From the NCBI RefSeq assembly GCF_014534645.1, contig NZ_JACVQF010000220.1:186001-250000 (forward strand): 64,000 nucleotides of DNA. Reading direction: 5' to 3'. A model generated the notes under the pieces. It had not been told where the DNA came from, made no database searches, and worked only from the letters and a program-made list of their open reading frames with translations. Source of the stretch: Streptomyces griseicoloratus. Its GTDB lineage: Bacteria > Actinomycetota > Actinomycetes > Streptomycetales > Streptomycetaceae. The translations under genes were made by a program, and so were the position numbers. This document shows positions 51,826 through 60,006 of the stretch, piece by piece (the first letter of the stretch is position 1; each line of letters opens with the position of its first letter).

Positions 51826-52971
51826 ATGACGAGCCAGAGCACAGCGAAAACCCCGGCGCCGGACCAGATCCGCCGGGCGCCCAAGGTTCTGCTGCACGAC
51901 CACCTCGACGGCGGGCTCCGCCCCGGCACGATCGTCGAACTCGCCCGTGAATCGGGCTACCACCAGCTCCCCGAGACCGACCCCGACAAGCTCGGCCTGT
52001 GGTTCCGCGAGGCCGCCGACTCCGGCTCCCTGGAGCGGTACCTGGAGACCTTCTCCCACACCGTCGGCGTCATGCAGACCCGCGACGCCCTGGTCCGGGT
52101 CGCCGCCGAGTGCGCCGAGGACCTCGCCGAGGACGGCGTCGTCTACGCCGAGGTGCGCTACGCCCCCGAACAGCACCTGGAGGGCGGGCTCACCCTCGAA
52201 GAGGCCGTCGAGGCCGTCAACGAGGGCTTCCGGGAGGGCGAGCGGCGGGCGAAGGCGAACGGTCACCGCATCCGCGTCGGCGCCCTGCTCACCGCCATGC
52301 GGCACGCCGCCCGCGCCCTGGAGATCGCCGAACTCGCCAACCGCTACCGCGACCTCGGCGTCGTCGGCTTCGACATCGCCGGCGCCGAGGCGGGCTACCC
52401 GCCCACCCGGCACCTGGACGCCTTCGAGTACCTGAAGCGGGAGAACAACCACTTCACCATCCACGCGGGCGAGGCCTTCGGGCTGCCGTCCATCTGGCAG
52501 GCCCTGCAGTGGTGCGGCGCCGACCGGCTCGGGCACGGGGTGCGCATCATCGACGACATCCAGGTGCACGAGGACGGGACCGTGAAGCTCGGGCGCCTCG
52601 CCTCCTACGTGCGCGACAAGCGGATCCCCCTGGAGCTGTGCCCCAGTTCCAACCTCCAGACCGGGGCGGCGGCCTCCTACGCCGAGCACCCGATCGGGCT
52701 GCTGCGCCGGCTCCACTTCCGCGCCACCGTGAACACGGACAACCGCCTGATGTCCCACACCAGCATGAGCCGGGAATTCGAGCACCTTGTCGACGCATTC
52801 GGTTACACGCTCGACGACATGCAGTGGTTCTCCGTCAATGCGATGAAATCAGCGTTCATTCCTTTCGACGAAAGACTGGCGATGATCAATGACGTCATCA
52901 AGCCCGGATATGCGGAACTGAAGTCCGAATGGCTGTTCCAGCAGACCGCCTCCACCAGCGGCTCCTCATGA
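51826..52971 (+). CDS. add: Adenosine deaminase
   Basis: Zinc-dependent deaminase converting (deoxy)adenosine to (deoxy)inosine. 381 aa from the ATG at 51826. Motifs are [19 protein letters not shown] (HxH metal site, residues about 22-24), [30 protein letters not shown] (His and catalytic Glu), GHGVRI (His) and [13 protein letters not shown] (metal-binding Asp). Length is normal. It is monocistronic, with the shared nucleoside-regulon operator directly upstream, so it probably responds to the same signal as the transporter and deoC. Codon use in the last 60 codons is slightly less GC-biased than the rest. Confidence 0.97.
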   Translation: MTSQSTAKTPAPDQIRRAPKVLLHDHLDGGLRPGTIVELARESGYHQLPETDPDKLGLWFREAADSGSLERYLETFSHTVGVMQTRDALVRVAAECAEDLAEDGVVYAEVRYAPEQHLEGGLTLEEAVEAVNEGFREGERRAKANGHRIRVGALLTAMRHAARALEIAELANRYRDLGVVGFDIAGAEAGYPPTRHLDAFEYLKRENNHFTIHAGEAFGLPSIWQALQWCGADRLGHGVRIIDDIQVHEDGTVKLGRLASYVRDKRIPLELCPSSNLQTGAAASYAEHPIGLLRRLHFRATVNTDNRLMSHTSMSREFEHLVDAFGYTLDDMQWFSVNAMKSAFIPFDERLAMINDVIKPGYAELKSEWLFQQTASTSGSS

Positions 52972-53121
52972 ATGAGGGCTGACTGTCGCTGACCGGCGCC
53001 CAGTGGATATGGACAGGCGTTCACAATTCGTCCGCATTTCGACGTTTGCGGCGGATGCGGTCGCATGTTTACGGTCGAGGACCGCTCAAATCCCCGACAT
53101 CCCATTTCGAGGACGCATTTC

Positions 53122-53457
53122 ATGAAGCAGTCTGCTGCCAAGACCCTCGGCGTCGCCGCCCTCGGCGCCGCCTTCGCCGCCGCCGGCGCGGGTGCGGCCA
53201 ACGCCGCCCCGGCCGTTCCGGACGCCGCCCAGACCCTGGACACCGTCGCCCGGACACTCCCCGCGGAGGGCGTCTCCCAGGTCGCGCCGGAGGCGGGCAA
53301 CGCGCTGGAAGGGGGCCGGGGCGTCGCCGGCGAGGGTCTGACCACCGTGCAGCCGGTCGCCGAGCAGCTGGCCGACCCGGCGGCCGACCCGGCGGCGGCC
53401 GACCCGATCACCAAGCTGCTCGGCGGACTGCCGGTGAAGAGCCTGCTCGGCCGCTGA
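53122..53457 (+). CDS. Small secreted protein, 111 aa
   Basis: Function unknown. The ATG at 53122 follows GAGGACGC. A Tat-independent signal peptide (KTLGVAALGAAFAAAGAGAANA) is probably cleaved after ANA. The mature part of about 85 residues is Ala/Pro/Glu-rich without Cys and ends PITKLLGGLPVKSLLGR. A protein of similar size and design lies at 59557 (signal ending TASA, mature part with repeated GPV and NPLAG segments). The upstream 150 bp are relatively AT-rich. A very strong terminator follows. Confidence 0.8.
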   Translation: MKQSAAKTLGVAALGAAFAAAGAGAANAAPAVPDAAQTLDTVARTLPAEGVSQVAPEAGNALEGGRGVAGEGLTTVQPVAEQLADPAADPAAADPITKLLGGLPVKSLLGR

Positions 53458-53473
53458 GCCGCGCCCGTCACGT

Positions 53474-53516
53474 GCCGATGGGGCGCGCCCGGTGACACCG
53501 GGCGCGCCCCATCGGC
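53474..53516. terminator. Very stable bidirectional hairpin terminator
   Basis: A perfect 20-bp stem (53474-53493 with 53497-53516, GCCGATGGGGCGCGCCCGGT) with a three-base loop lies between the convergent genes ending at 53457 and 53560. Among the hairpins I checked in the window it has the longest perfect stem. Confidence 0.85.
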
Positions 53517-53559
53517 GTACCGGAGGCAGGACGGTCCGGACGAAGCGCCCGGGCCGCCG

Positions 53560-53763
53560 CTACCAGGCCGTTCGCGCGGCCTTCTCCTCGGACGGCAGCA
53601 GGATCCACAGGGCGATGTAGAGCAGGAACTGCGGTCCGGGCAGCAGGCACGAGATCAGGAAGAGCACCCGCATCGTGGTCGCGGAGGTGCGGAAGCGCCG
53701 TGCCAGCGCGGCACACACTCCGCCGATCATGCGGTCGTGGGCGGGACGGGCGAGGCGGGACAT
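53560..53763 (-). CDS. PspC-domain membrane protein, 67 aa
   Basis: Small phage-shock-protein-C-like protein. The sequence MSRLARPAHDRMIGGVCAAL followed by ARRFRTSATTMRVLFLI is the typical RxxxxxxGGVCAGLA motif, and the single hydrophobic segment LLPGPQFLLYIALWILLPSE matches the PspC helix. Length is that of the minimal PspC domain. It is alone, about 90 bp from the VanZ-like gene. A role in membrane stress is inferred from the family. Confidence 0.88.
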   Translation of the reverse strand: MSRLARPAHDRMIGGVCAALARRFRTSATTMRVLFLISCLLPGPQFLLYIALWILLPSEEKAARTAW

Positions 53764-53855
53764 CGCGGCTCCTTCGTGGGCGTCCGGTCGAGGCCGCCGG
53801 CCGGCTGCCTCATCTGCCTTCCACGCTAAGGAGACGAACGGAACAAAGCGTCGCT

Positions 53856-54407
53856 CTAAGGGGCGATCCCGACCCTGGGAATCGTCGGGGTCCGACCCTG
53901 AGCGGGCTCCTCCTGGGGGACGTCCTCCCGACGCCCCCGCTCGGACCTCCGGCGGAGCCGGGCACGGCCCAGGGGGACGACCGCCAGATGGACCAGGGCC
54001 ACGCCCGCGGTGTTGAGCAGCAGCGAGTCGACGTCGACGACCTGGCCGGGCACGCCGGTCTGCAGCAGTTCGATGGCGAGCGACAGCAGGGCGCCCGCGG
54101 CCATGGTGCGCAGCAGCGAGGCCAGCGGCGAGACGGCCAGCCTGCCGTTGACCGCCGGCAGCAGCGCCCCGAGCGGCGCCAGCAGGGCGAGCCCCCCGCC
54201 GATGGAGCGCGCCGCCTCCGGCCAGCCCAGCGCCAGGTCGGCCCGGATACCGGCGAGCGGGTGCAGGTTGGGGGGCATCACCCAGGGAACGTCCAGCGGC
54301 CGCAGCGTGAACCAGGCGACGAACACGAGATGTGCGACCAGGAGGACACCCCCCGTCACACGGATGCGGATCGCGGCGCTGCCGCCGATGGAGCCTTCAC
54401 GCTGCAC
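53856..54407 (-). CDS. VanZ-like membrane protein
   Basis: 183 aa from a GTG at 54407 after AGGGGGG. Four hydrophobic helices are visible, with the family features FVAWFTLRPLDVPW near the N-terminus, NLHPLAG, LLAPLGALLPAVN and SLAIELLQTGVPGQVVDVDSLLLNTAG, where ExxQ and the D-x-D-x-LxNTxG pattern mark VanZ proteins. The C-terminus is a charged cytoplasmic tail. VanZ relatives are linked to low-level teicoplanin resistance, but most are uncharacterised. Confidence 0.88.
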   Translation of the reverse strand: MQREGSIGGSAAIRIRVTGGVLLVAHLVFVAWFTLRPLDVPWVMPPNLHPLAGIRADLALGWPEAARSIGGGLALLAPLGALLPAVNGRLAVSPLASLLRTMAAGALLSLAIELLQTGVPGQVVDVDSLLLNTAGVALVHLAVVPLGRARLRRRSERGRREDVPQEEPAQGRTPTIPRVGIAP

Positions 54408-54530
54408 GCCCCCCTAGACGCGGCCCCCGGCACGCTCGGTTCCGGTGTCTCCCCCGCACGGGTGAGGCCTGCGCCACATGTACCCCGGCACCCGGGGAGC
54501 GCGCTGCAAGAGCTGTGACGCATGCGCCTG

Positions 54531-54587
54531 CCGGGGCGACCGGCGGTACCCGGGGCGACCGGCGGTGCCCGGGGCGACCGGCGGTGC
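54531..54587. repeat. Three tandem 19-bp repeats
   Basis: CCGGGGCGACCGGCGGTRC is repeated three times head-to-tail (54531, 54550, 54569), the first copy with A and the others with G at the variable site. It lies between the VanZ-like gene and the end of the AfsQ-linked lipoprotein gene. Each unit contains a short internal CCGG symmetry. No gene is present here. Confidence 0.8.
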
Positions 54588-54628
54588 CCACGGGTGCCAA
54601 TGGCGGCCCCCGCACGCCCGGGCCGCCG

Positions 54629-55231
54629 TCAGCCCCGGGCGACCTCGCTCGACGGCGGTTCCTTGCTGCCCGGCCTCGCGCGGACCTCGTCCGTGCAGGC
54701 GTAGCGGCGGGGGGCACGGTCGTCGGGACCGCCGAGGATCACGGAACCGTCGCCCTCGGCCGCGGCCGAGTCGGAGAACGTGCAGACGATCTGGGCGAGG
54801 GCGTACGAGGTGAGGTCGCCGGGCGCGGTGCTGAGCCGCAGCGTGTCCTCCGGGTCGCCCGGCCGCGGCCCCTTCACGGCCGTGCCGCCGCGCACGTCCG
54901 TGGTGTAGCCGGCCTCCTTCTCCGCGGCCGACGGCGCCACGGAGAGCTGGTCCAGCAGCCCCTGCGCCACCAGCACCCGCCGCTGGGAGTCCGGCGCGCC
55001 GTCCGGGACCCGTACCGTCCGGTCCACGGCCACCAGCGACGAGCCGCACAGCAGGAACACCTGCACGGCCACGCCCGGCGTGGACCGCGTCGACACGTCC
55101 GGCTCGGCGAGCGAGCAGCGCACCCGCGACGGCGCCGGACCGAAGTCCGTGGGCACCTCCGTGGCCCGGATGCCGCACCCGGCGAGCAGCGCGGCGAGCA
55201 CGGGGAGCGCCAGCAGGCGGCGTACGGTCAT
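54629..55231 (-). CDS. Lipoprotein of the AfsQ locus (GerMN-like)
   Basis: 200 aa from the ATG at 55231, which shares one base with the afsQ2 stop. The signal has lipobox LLAGC (Cys about residue 19). The mature part resembles a GerMN-type domain: AVQVFLLCGSSLVAVDRTVR, RRVLVAQGLLDQLSVAP and TLRLSTAPGDLTSYALAQIV. Several further Cys may form disulfides. Tight coupling to the sensor kinase suggests it takes part in AfsQ2 signal perception, as proposed for similar lipoprotein-kinase pairs in actinobacteria (LpqB/MtrB type); not shown by the sequence. Confidence 0.85.
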   Translation of the reverse strand: MTVRRLLALPVLAALLAGCGIRATEVPTDFGPAPSRVRCSLAEPDVSTRSTPGVAVQVFLLCGSSLVAVDRTVRVPDGAPDSQRRVLVAQGLLDQLSVAPSAAEKEAGYTTDVRGGTAVKGPRPGDPEDTLRLSTAPGDLTSYALAQIVCTFSDSAAAEGDGSVILGGPDDRAPRRYACTDEVRARPGSKEPPSSEVARG

Positions 55232-56838
55232 CAGGCCTGTCCCTTCGCGTCCTTGCCCTTGCCCTCGTCGCCCGCGGATCCCTCCGCGTCCCCGGAGCCC
55301 TCGGAGTCCAGTTCCGCCAGCGTCGACGCGTCCTGCGGCAGCCGCAGCGTGAACACCGCGCCGCCCTCGGGGGAGTTGGCGGCGGTGATCTCGCCGCCGT
55401 GGATGTGCGCGTTCTCCAGGGCGATGGACAGGCCGAGCCCACTGCCCTCGGAACGCGGCCGGGAGGCGCTCGCCTTGTAGAAGCGGTCGAAGACGTGCGG
55501 CAGGACGTCCTCGGGGATGCCGGGCCCGTGGTCGCGCACCGCGATGACGACCTCGTCGTCCGCCGCCGTCACCGACACCCGCACCGGCGACCCGCCGTGC
55601 TTGAGGGCGTTGCCGATGAGGTTGGCGAGTATCACGTCCAGCCGCCGCGGGTCGAGCCGGGCGTGGATGCCGCGCTCGGCGTCCAGCTCGACGGCGTCCA
55701 GCCAGGCCCGGGCGTCGATGCAGGCGGTGATCTGGTCGGCGACGTCGACGTCGTCCAGGACCAGCCGGGCGGTGCCCGCGTCGAAGCGGGTGACCTCCAT
55801 CAGGTTCTCCACGAGGTCGTTCAGCCGCCGCGTCTCGCTCACCACCAGCCGGACGGCGGGCTCGATCATCGGGTCGATGCCGCCGCCCTCGGACTCCAGC
55901 TCCTCCTCCAGCACCTCCGTGACGGCGGTGATCGCCGTCAGCGGGGTGCGCAGCTCATGGCTCATGTCCGCCACGAAGCGCCGCGAGGCCGCCTCCCGGC
56001 CGGCCATGTCCGCGACCCGTTTCTCCAGCGCCTCGGCGGCGCTGTTGAAGGTCCGTGACAGATCCGCCAGCTCGTCGGTGCCCGACACCCGCAGCCGGGT
56101 GTCCAGCTTGCCCTCGCCGAGCCGCCGGGCGGCCACCCCGAGCCGGTGCACCGGCTTCAGCACCGTCGTCGCCAGGGCCTGCGCGAGCAGCGCGGAGCCG
56201 ATCAGCGCGAGGCCCGTGGCGATCCCCAGCGACCAGGCCAGCGAGTTCAGGTCCTTCGCCTCCGGCTCCAGCGACTTGAGCATGTAGCCGGTCGGCCCGC
56301 CGCCGATCAGCCTGGTGCCGGCCACCAGGTACGGCGTGTCGTCCTCGACCGTCCGCTGCCAGTACAGGTGGTACGGGTACTTGTTGGCCGAGGTGACCTT
56401 CTGCTCCTTGGTCACGGCCTTGCGCAGCGACTCGGGCACGTCGGTCAGCGAGAAGCCGCCGAGGCCGCCGGAACTGCCGTACACGGTCTCGCCGTCGGCG
56501 TTCTCGGCGACGAGCAGCACGCTGAAGCGCTGGCTGCTGTTGGCCATCTGGCCCGCCGTGTGCTGCAGCTCGTCCTGTGTGGGGTGCTCGGGCAGGGAGC
56601 CCGCCCGGTTCTGCATCTCCTGCTCGAAGTCGCGCAGGACGGCGTCCTGGGCACGGGTGAGCACGGCCTCCCGGTTCAGCCAGTACGCGATCCCGGAGGC
56701 GGACACGGCGGCCGTGAGCGCGACCAGCCCGAAGACGACGACCAGTCTGAGCCGCAGGCTGGTCAGGCGCAGCCGGGACCAGACTCCCTTGCGAGCCGCG
56801 GCCCAGCCGCGGAGACCCCCTTGGTGTTCCTGTGTCAC
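55231..56838 (-). CDS. afsQ2: Sensor histidine kinase AfsQ2
   Basis: Membrane sensor of the AfsQ two-component system that affects antibiotic production and nitrogen response in Streptomyces. 535 aa from a GTG at 56838 overlapping the afsQ1 stop (GTGA). It has two membrane helices (about residues 28-50 and 205-225) bracketing an extracytoplasmic sensor domain, then HAMP (KPVHRLGVAARRLGEGKLDT), dimerisation/phosphoacceptor box DMSHELRTPLTAI with His294, and an HATPase domain (NLIGNALKHG, VRDHGPGIPEDVLPHVFDRF, SEGSGLGLSIA). The acidic C-terminal tail is short. Gene order identifies it as AfsQ2. Confidence 0.95.
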   Translation of the reverse strand: MTQEHQGGLRGWAAARKGVWSRLRLTSLRLRLVVVFGLVALTAAVSASGIAYWLNREAVLTRAQDAVLRDFEQEMQNRAGSLPEHPTQDELQHTAGQMANSSQRFSVLLVAENADGETVYGSSGGLGGFSLTDVPESLRKAVTKEQKVTSANKYPYHLYWQRTVEDDTPYLVAGTRLIGGGPTGYMLKSLEPEAKDLNSLAWSLGIATGLALIGSALLAQALATTVLKPVHRLGVAARRLGEGKLDTRLRVSGTDELADLSRTFNSAAEALEKRVADMAGREAASRRFVADMSHELRTPLTAITAVTEVLEEELESEGGGIDPMIEPAVRLVVSETRRLNDLVENLMEVTRFDAGTARLVLDDVDVADQITACIDARAWLDAVELDAERGIHARLDPRRLDVILANLIGNALKHGGSPVRVSVTAADDEVVIAVRDHGPGIPEDVLPHVFDRFYKASASRPRSEGSGLGLSIALENAHIHGGEITAANSPEGGAVFTLRLPQDASTLAELDSEGSGDAEGSAGDEGKGKDAKGQA

Positions 56839-57512
56839 TGAGGCGGATCCAGCCGGTAGCCGACACCCCGCACGGTACGGATCAGGGTCGGGGACGAGGG
56901 CACGTCCTCGACCTTGGCGCGCAGCCGCTGCACACAGGCGTCCACGAGCCGGGAGTCACCGAGGTAGTCGTGCTCCCAGACCAGCCGCAGCAGCTGCTGC
57001 CGCGACAGCGCCTGCCCGGGCCGCCGGCTCAGCTCCAGCAGCAGCCGCAGCTCGGTCGGCGTCAGCTGGAGGTCCTCGCCGTTCTTGGTGACGGTCATCG
57101 CCGACCGGTCGATGACGAGGCTGCCGAAGGTCGCCGAGTCGCTGGACTCCCGCTCCCCGCGCCGCAGCACCGCCCGGATCCGGGCGTCGAGCACCCGGCC
57201 CTGCACGGGTTTGACGACGTAGTCGTCCGCACCCGACTCCAGGCCGACGACGACGTCGATGTCGTCGCTGCGCGCGGTCAGCAGGATGATCGGCAGCTGG
57301 TCCGTGCGCCGGATGCGCCGGCACACCTCGAACCCGTCGATGCCGGGCAGCATCACGTCCAGCACGATCAGATCCGGCCGCTGCTCGCGCAGCAGCTTCA
57401 GACCGTCCTCACCGCTGGCAGCGGTGGCCACCCGGTGTCCCTGGCGCGTCAGGGAGAGCTCCAGGGCCGTACGGATGGCGTCGTCGTCCTCGATCAGCAA
57501 CAGGGAAGGCAC
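56835..57512 (-). CDS. afsQ1: Response regulator AfsQ1
   Basis: OmpR/PhoB-type regulator, 225 aa from the GTG at 57512, the length I recall for AfsQ1. The receiver has MPSLLLIEDDDAIRTAL, the phosphoacceptor Asp52 in LIVLDVMLPGIDG, the Thr/Ser switch ILLTARS and Lys in DYVVKPV. The winged-helix DNA-binding domain ends QRLRAKVEDVPSSPTLIRTV and RGVGYRLDPP. The frame is open further upstream, but that would overlap the sigQ-side regulatory region and is rejected. It is divergent from sigQ with AfsQ1-type repeats between them. Confidence 0.97.
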   Translation of the reverse strand: MPSLLLIEDDDAIRTALELSLTRQGHRVATAASGEDGLKLLREQRPDLIVLDVMLPGIDGFEVCRRIRRTDQLPIILLTARSDDIDVVVGLESGADDYVVKPVQGRVLDARIRAVLRRGERESSDSATFGSLVIDRSAMTVTKNGEDLQLTPTELRLLLELSRRPGQALSRQQLLRLVWEHDYLGDSRLVDACVQRLRAKVEDVPSSPTLIRTVRGVGYRLDPPQ

Positions 57513-57610
57513 GGGCTCATTCTGGCCCATGGAGGGGGTGGGGTTCGACCTGTGGGTCCGGATGCGGCCCGCCACGCCGACGGACGGTGTGAAGGAAGTG
57601 TGGCGCCGCC

Positions 57611-57639
57611 GTGACCGAGGCCTGTGACAGCTCTGTGAC
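57611..57639 (+). promoter_or_regulatory. AfsQ1-type binding repeats between afsQ1 and sigQ
   Basis: GTGAC occurs three times in direct orientation at 57611-57615, 57624-57628 and 57635-57639. The last two have exactly six bases between them, matching the AfsQ1 consensus GTnAC-N6-GTnAC as I recall it from the literature. It lies about 100 bp upstream of sigQ and of afsQ1, so it could control both. Confidence 0.75.
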
Positions 57640-57735
57640 AGTCGGCGGACACGGCCATGAAGTGGCCCCGGCAAGCTTTTCGGCACAGGCAACACAGCAA
57701 GCCGAACACCGGAAGTCCACGACGGGGGGCGCGAG

Positions 57736-58479
57736 ATGAACACGCTGCACGGCACCAGCACCAGCGCAGTGATCACGCGTCTGCACGACGTGCACACGCA
57801 CCGGGGTTCCGAGAAGTCCGGTGCCGTGAGCGGGCGGGGGTGCGCTCGCGGCACCGGGCGTCAGCACACCGCCTACATGACGGTGGTCGACGCGCACCAG
57901 GGGGAGACGCACGGGGGAACCGCGTACGGGGAGGCCGAGGGGGAGCGCCGTTCGCTGTCGGAGGCGGAGTTCACCGCCTACGTCCAGGAACGCCGCGCCT
58001 CCCTGTACGCGACCGCCTACCACCTCACCGGCGACCGCTTCGAGGCCGAGGACCTGCTGCAGAGCGCGCTGTTCTCGACGTACCGGGCGTGGGACCGGAT
58101 CAGTGACAAGGCGGCGGTCGGCGGATACCTCCGCCGCACCATGACCAACCTGCACATCAGCGCCTGGCGGCGCCGCAAGCTCAACGAGTACCCGACCGAG
58201 GAACTGCCGGAGACGCCCGGTGACACGGACGCGATGCGCGGCACCGAGCTGCGCGCGGTCCTGTGGCAGGCGCTGGCCCGGCTGCCCGAACTCCAGCGCA
58301 CCATGCTGGTCCTGCGCTACTACGAGGGCCGCACGGACCCGGAGATCGCGGACATCCTCGGCATCAGCGTCGGCACGGTGAAGTCCAGCATCTGGCGGTC
58401 GCTCCGCCGGCTGCGCGAGGACGAGGTCCTCAGCTTCGGCCGTGACCGGGAGGACGCCTTCGGCGAACTGGTCGCCTGA
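57736..58479 (+). CDS. sigQ: Sigma factor SigQ (SigE-type ECF sigma factor)
   Basis: ECF sigma factor divergently linked to afsQ1/afsQ2 and reported to oppose their effect on antibiotic production. 247 aa from the ATG at 57736. The first 75 residues are a His/Gly-rich, poorly ordered extension. Region 2 follows (FTAYVQERRASLYATAYHLT, DRFEAEDLLQSALFSTYRAW, LRRTMTNLHISAWRRRKLNE) and region 4 (LARLPELQRTMLVLRYYEGR, IADILGISVGTVKSSIWRSL). These features match the Streptomyces SigE family used for sigma factors in two-component loci. A shorter start at ATG 57877 is possible. Confidence 0.93.
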   Translation: MNTLHGTSTSAVITRLHDVHTHRGSEKSGAVSGRGCARGTGRQHTAYMTVVDAHQGETHGGTAYGEAEGERRSLSEAEFTAYVQERRASLYATAYHLTGDRFEAEDLLQSALFSTYRAWDRISDKAAVGGYLRRTMTNLHISAWRRRKLNEYPTEELPETPGDTDAMRGTELRAVLWQALARLPELQRTMLVLRYYEGRTDPEIADILGISVGTVKSSIWRSLRRLREDEVLSFGRDREDAFGELVA

Positions 58480-58520
58480 AGGTCCGGGGGGCCTCGGAAA
58501 AAAGTAGGAGCCCGGGTGTA

Positions 58521-58650
58521 TCACGGGGGGACCTCGGCGCTCTTACTCACGGGGAAGCACCACCCACGGGGGACAACGGGGGTGGGTAACGGGGGAAGCA
58601 CCACAGGGGGAAACGGGGGATACGGGGGAAGTAGGGGGGACACGGGGGAG
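58521..58650 (+). repeat. G-rich degenerate tandem array after sigQ
   Basis: About ten runs of four to six G, mostly as (A/T)ACGGGG(G) or CAGGGGG every 10-20 bp, lie on the plus strand between sigQ and its terminator. The array has strong strand asymmetry and G-quadruplex potential in the sigQ transcript. No ORF with coding character covers it. Confidence 0.7.
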
Positions 58651-58658
58651 CACAAAGG

Positions 58659-58697
58659 AGCGGGACTGGAGGGCCGGGGGGTCCGTCCAGTCCCGCT
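58659..58697. terminator. Hairpin terminator between sigQ and the kinase gene
   Basis: A perfect 12-bp stem (58659-58670 with 58686-58697, AGCGGGACTGGA) encloses 15 bases and is followed by TTTCGTG on the plus strand. It ends 36 bp from the convergent minus-strand gene. Confidence 0.7.
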
Positions 58698-58732
58698 TTC
58701 GTGTCCCGTGCAGGGGCCGCGTCGCGGGCCCT

Positions 58733-59377
58733 CTACGCCGCCGACCGTGCCGTACGGCTCTTCACGCACCGTCCCGCCGCTGCCGCGGCCAGGCGTCCCA
58801 TCGCCTCGTCCCGGTCGCAGGCGTGGGCGCCCAGGGCCGTCTGGCGGGCGATGATCGAGCGTTCCTGCCGCATCAGGCGCCAGCCGCGGCGCAGCAGGAA
58901 CGGAACCGACTTGCGGCCCTCTCTCAGATCCCGCAGGAAGCGGCGGCGGAACGTCGTCACCGCACCGCGGCTCAGGCACAGCGCGTCGGCGAGGACGCCC
59001 AGTTCCCGGCATCGCGCCACGATCTCCGCGGCGAAGATGCCCTCGGCCAGGAACAGCGGGGTCCGGCCGATGTCGACCGTCTCCTCGCCGGTGCGGGCGC
59101 TGAGCGCGATGTCGTAGACGGGCACACGCGTACGGCCCGCGCGGCACAGCTCGGTGATCGCAGCGACGGCCGCGTCCGCGTCCCAGGAGCCGGGATGGTC
59201 CCAGTCGATGTCGGAGCTCCCCGCCACCAGCGGCAGCGTCGGGTCGGTGCCCTCCTTGTAGAAGTCGTCGAGCCGCAGCACCGGCAGGCCGGAGCGGGCG
59301 GCGAGGAGGGACTTGCCGGAGCCGGAGGGGCCGCAGAGCAGCACGACTCGCGTCGGTATGGGCGGATGGGAGCTCAC
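58733..59377 (-). CDS. Uridine kinase-like P-loop NTPase
   Basis: 214-aa P-loop phosphotransferase of the uridine kinase/phosphoribulokinase group. The GTG at 59377 is chosen because the product then starts shortly before VVLLCGPSGSGKSLLAARSG; a longer frame to 59446 adds an unrelated tail. After Walker A come LRLDDFYKEGTDPTLP (the typical DDFY motif), IDWDHPGSWD and TPLFLAEGIFAAEIV (Walker B-like), then a basic lid region RRRFLRDLREGRKSVP. A nucleoside kinase would complement the salvage genes in this window, but it lacks the shared operator and its substrate is unproven. Confidence 0.88.
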   Translation of the reverse strand: MSSHPPIPTRVVLLCGPSGSGKSLLAARSGLPVLRLDDFYKEGTDPTLPLVAGSSDIDWDHPGSWDADAAVAAITELCRAGRTRVPVYDIALSARTGEETVDIGRTPLFLAEGIFAAEIVARCRELGVLADALCLSRGAVTTFRRRFLRDLREGRKSVPFLLRRGWRLMRQERSIIARQTALGAHACDRDEAMGRLAAAAAGRCVKSRTARSAA

Positions 59378-59556
59378 GGGACACCAGTGTGAGGCATCGG
59401 CCGACCGCCGTACGACCCCGCGGCACGGCTTTGAAGCGTGCGTCACATCTCAACTACGCTACGGCGCGGACCGATCACCCTCCGGAGTGCCGCCGTGGCG
59501 CTCCGGCACTCCGGCGCTGCTCCGGCAGCGCTCCACAGCAAGAGGTGGCAGCAGCG

Positions 59557-59901
59557 ATGGCCCGACACGCGTCCCCCCGTACTCCGACCGCCCGGCGCGC
59601 CCTGGCCGCCCTCGCCACCATCGGGGTGGCCCTCGGCGCCGGCGCGGCGACGGCCTCCGCGGCCGACGGCCCGGTCGAGGCCGTGACCGGCACCGTCGGG
59701 CATGCCGCCGGTCCCGTCGCCGGCCTCAAGCCCAACCCGCTGGCCGGCACCGGCGTCGACCCGCTCGACAACGGGGTGGAGGCCCGGGTGGCCGACTTCC
59801 AGCCGCTCTCCACGACGGCACTGACCAGGCCGGTCGCGCAGGCCGAGTCGGTCGGCGGCATGCCGGTGGTGGGGGAGGCGGCGGGGGCGGCACGGCGCTG
59901 A
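59557..59901 (+). CDS. Small secreted protein, 114 aa
   Basis: Function unknown. The ATG at 59557 follows AGAGGTGGCAG. A signal peptide with a twin-Arg-free basic start and hydrophobic core (ALAALATIGVALGAGAATASA) is cleaved probably after ASA. The mature part is Pro/Gly/Val-rich, no Cys (GPVEAVTGTVGHAAGPVAGL, LKPNPLAGTGVDPLDNG). It has the same size and general layout as the protein at 53122. It is divergent from the kinase gene and followed by a terminator shared with the convergent aldehyde dehydrogenase genes. Confidence 0.78.
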   Translation: MARHASPRTPTARRALAALATIGVALGAGAATASAADGPVEAVTGTVGHAAGPVAGLKPNPLAGTGVDPLDNGVEARVADFQPLSTTALTRPVAQAESVGGMPVVGEAAGAARR

Positions 59902-59929
59902 CCCGGCATCCGTACTCCGTACGGCACGC

Positions 59930-59973
59930 GGAGAGCCGCGCCTTCCCCGGACGGGGGGAAGACGCGGCTCTCC
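59930..59973. terminator. Bidirectional hairpin terminator
   Basis: An 11-bp outer stem (59930-59940 with 59963-59973, GGAGAGCCGCG) and an inner CTTCCCC/GGGGAAG stem (59942-59948 with 59955-59961) form one long hairpin between the convergent genes ending at 59901 and 60007. Confidence 0.75.
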
Positions 59974-60006
59974 GGTTCCCGGCCGACGGCGCCCGCGTGG
60001 GTGCCG

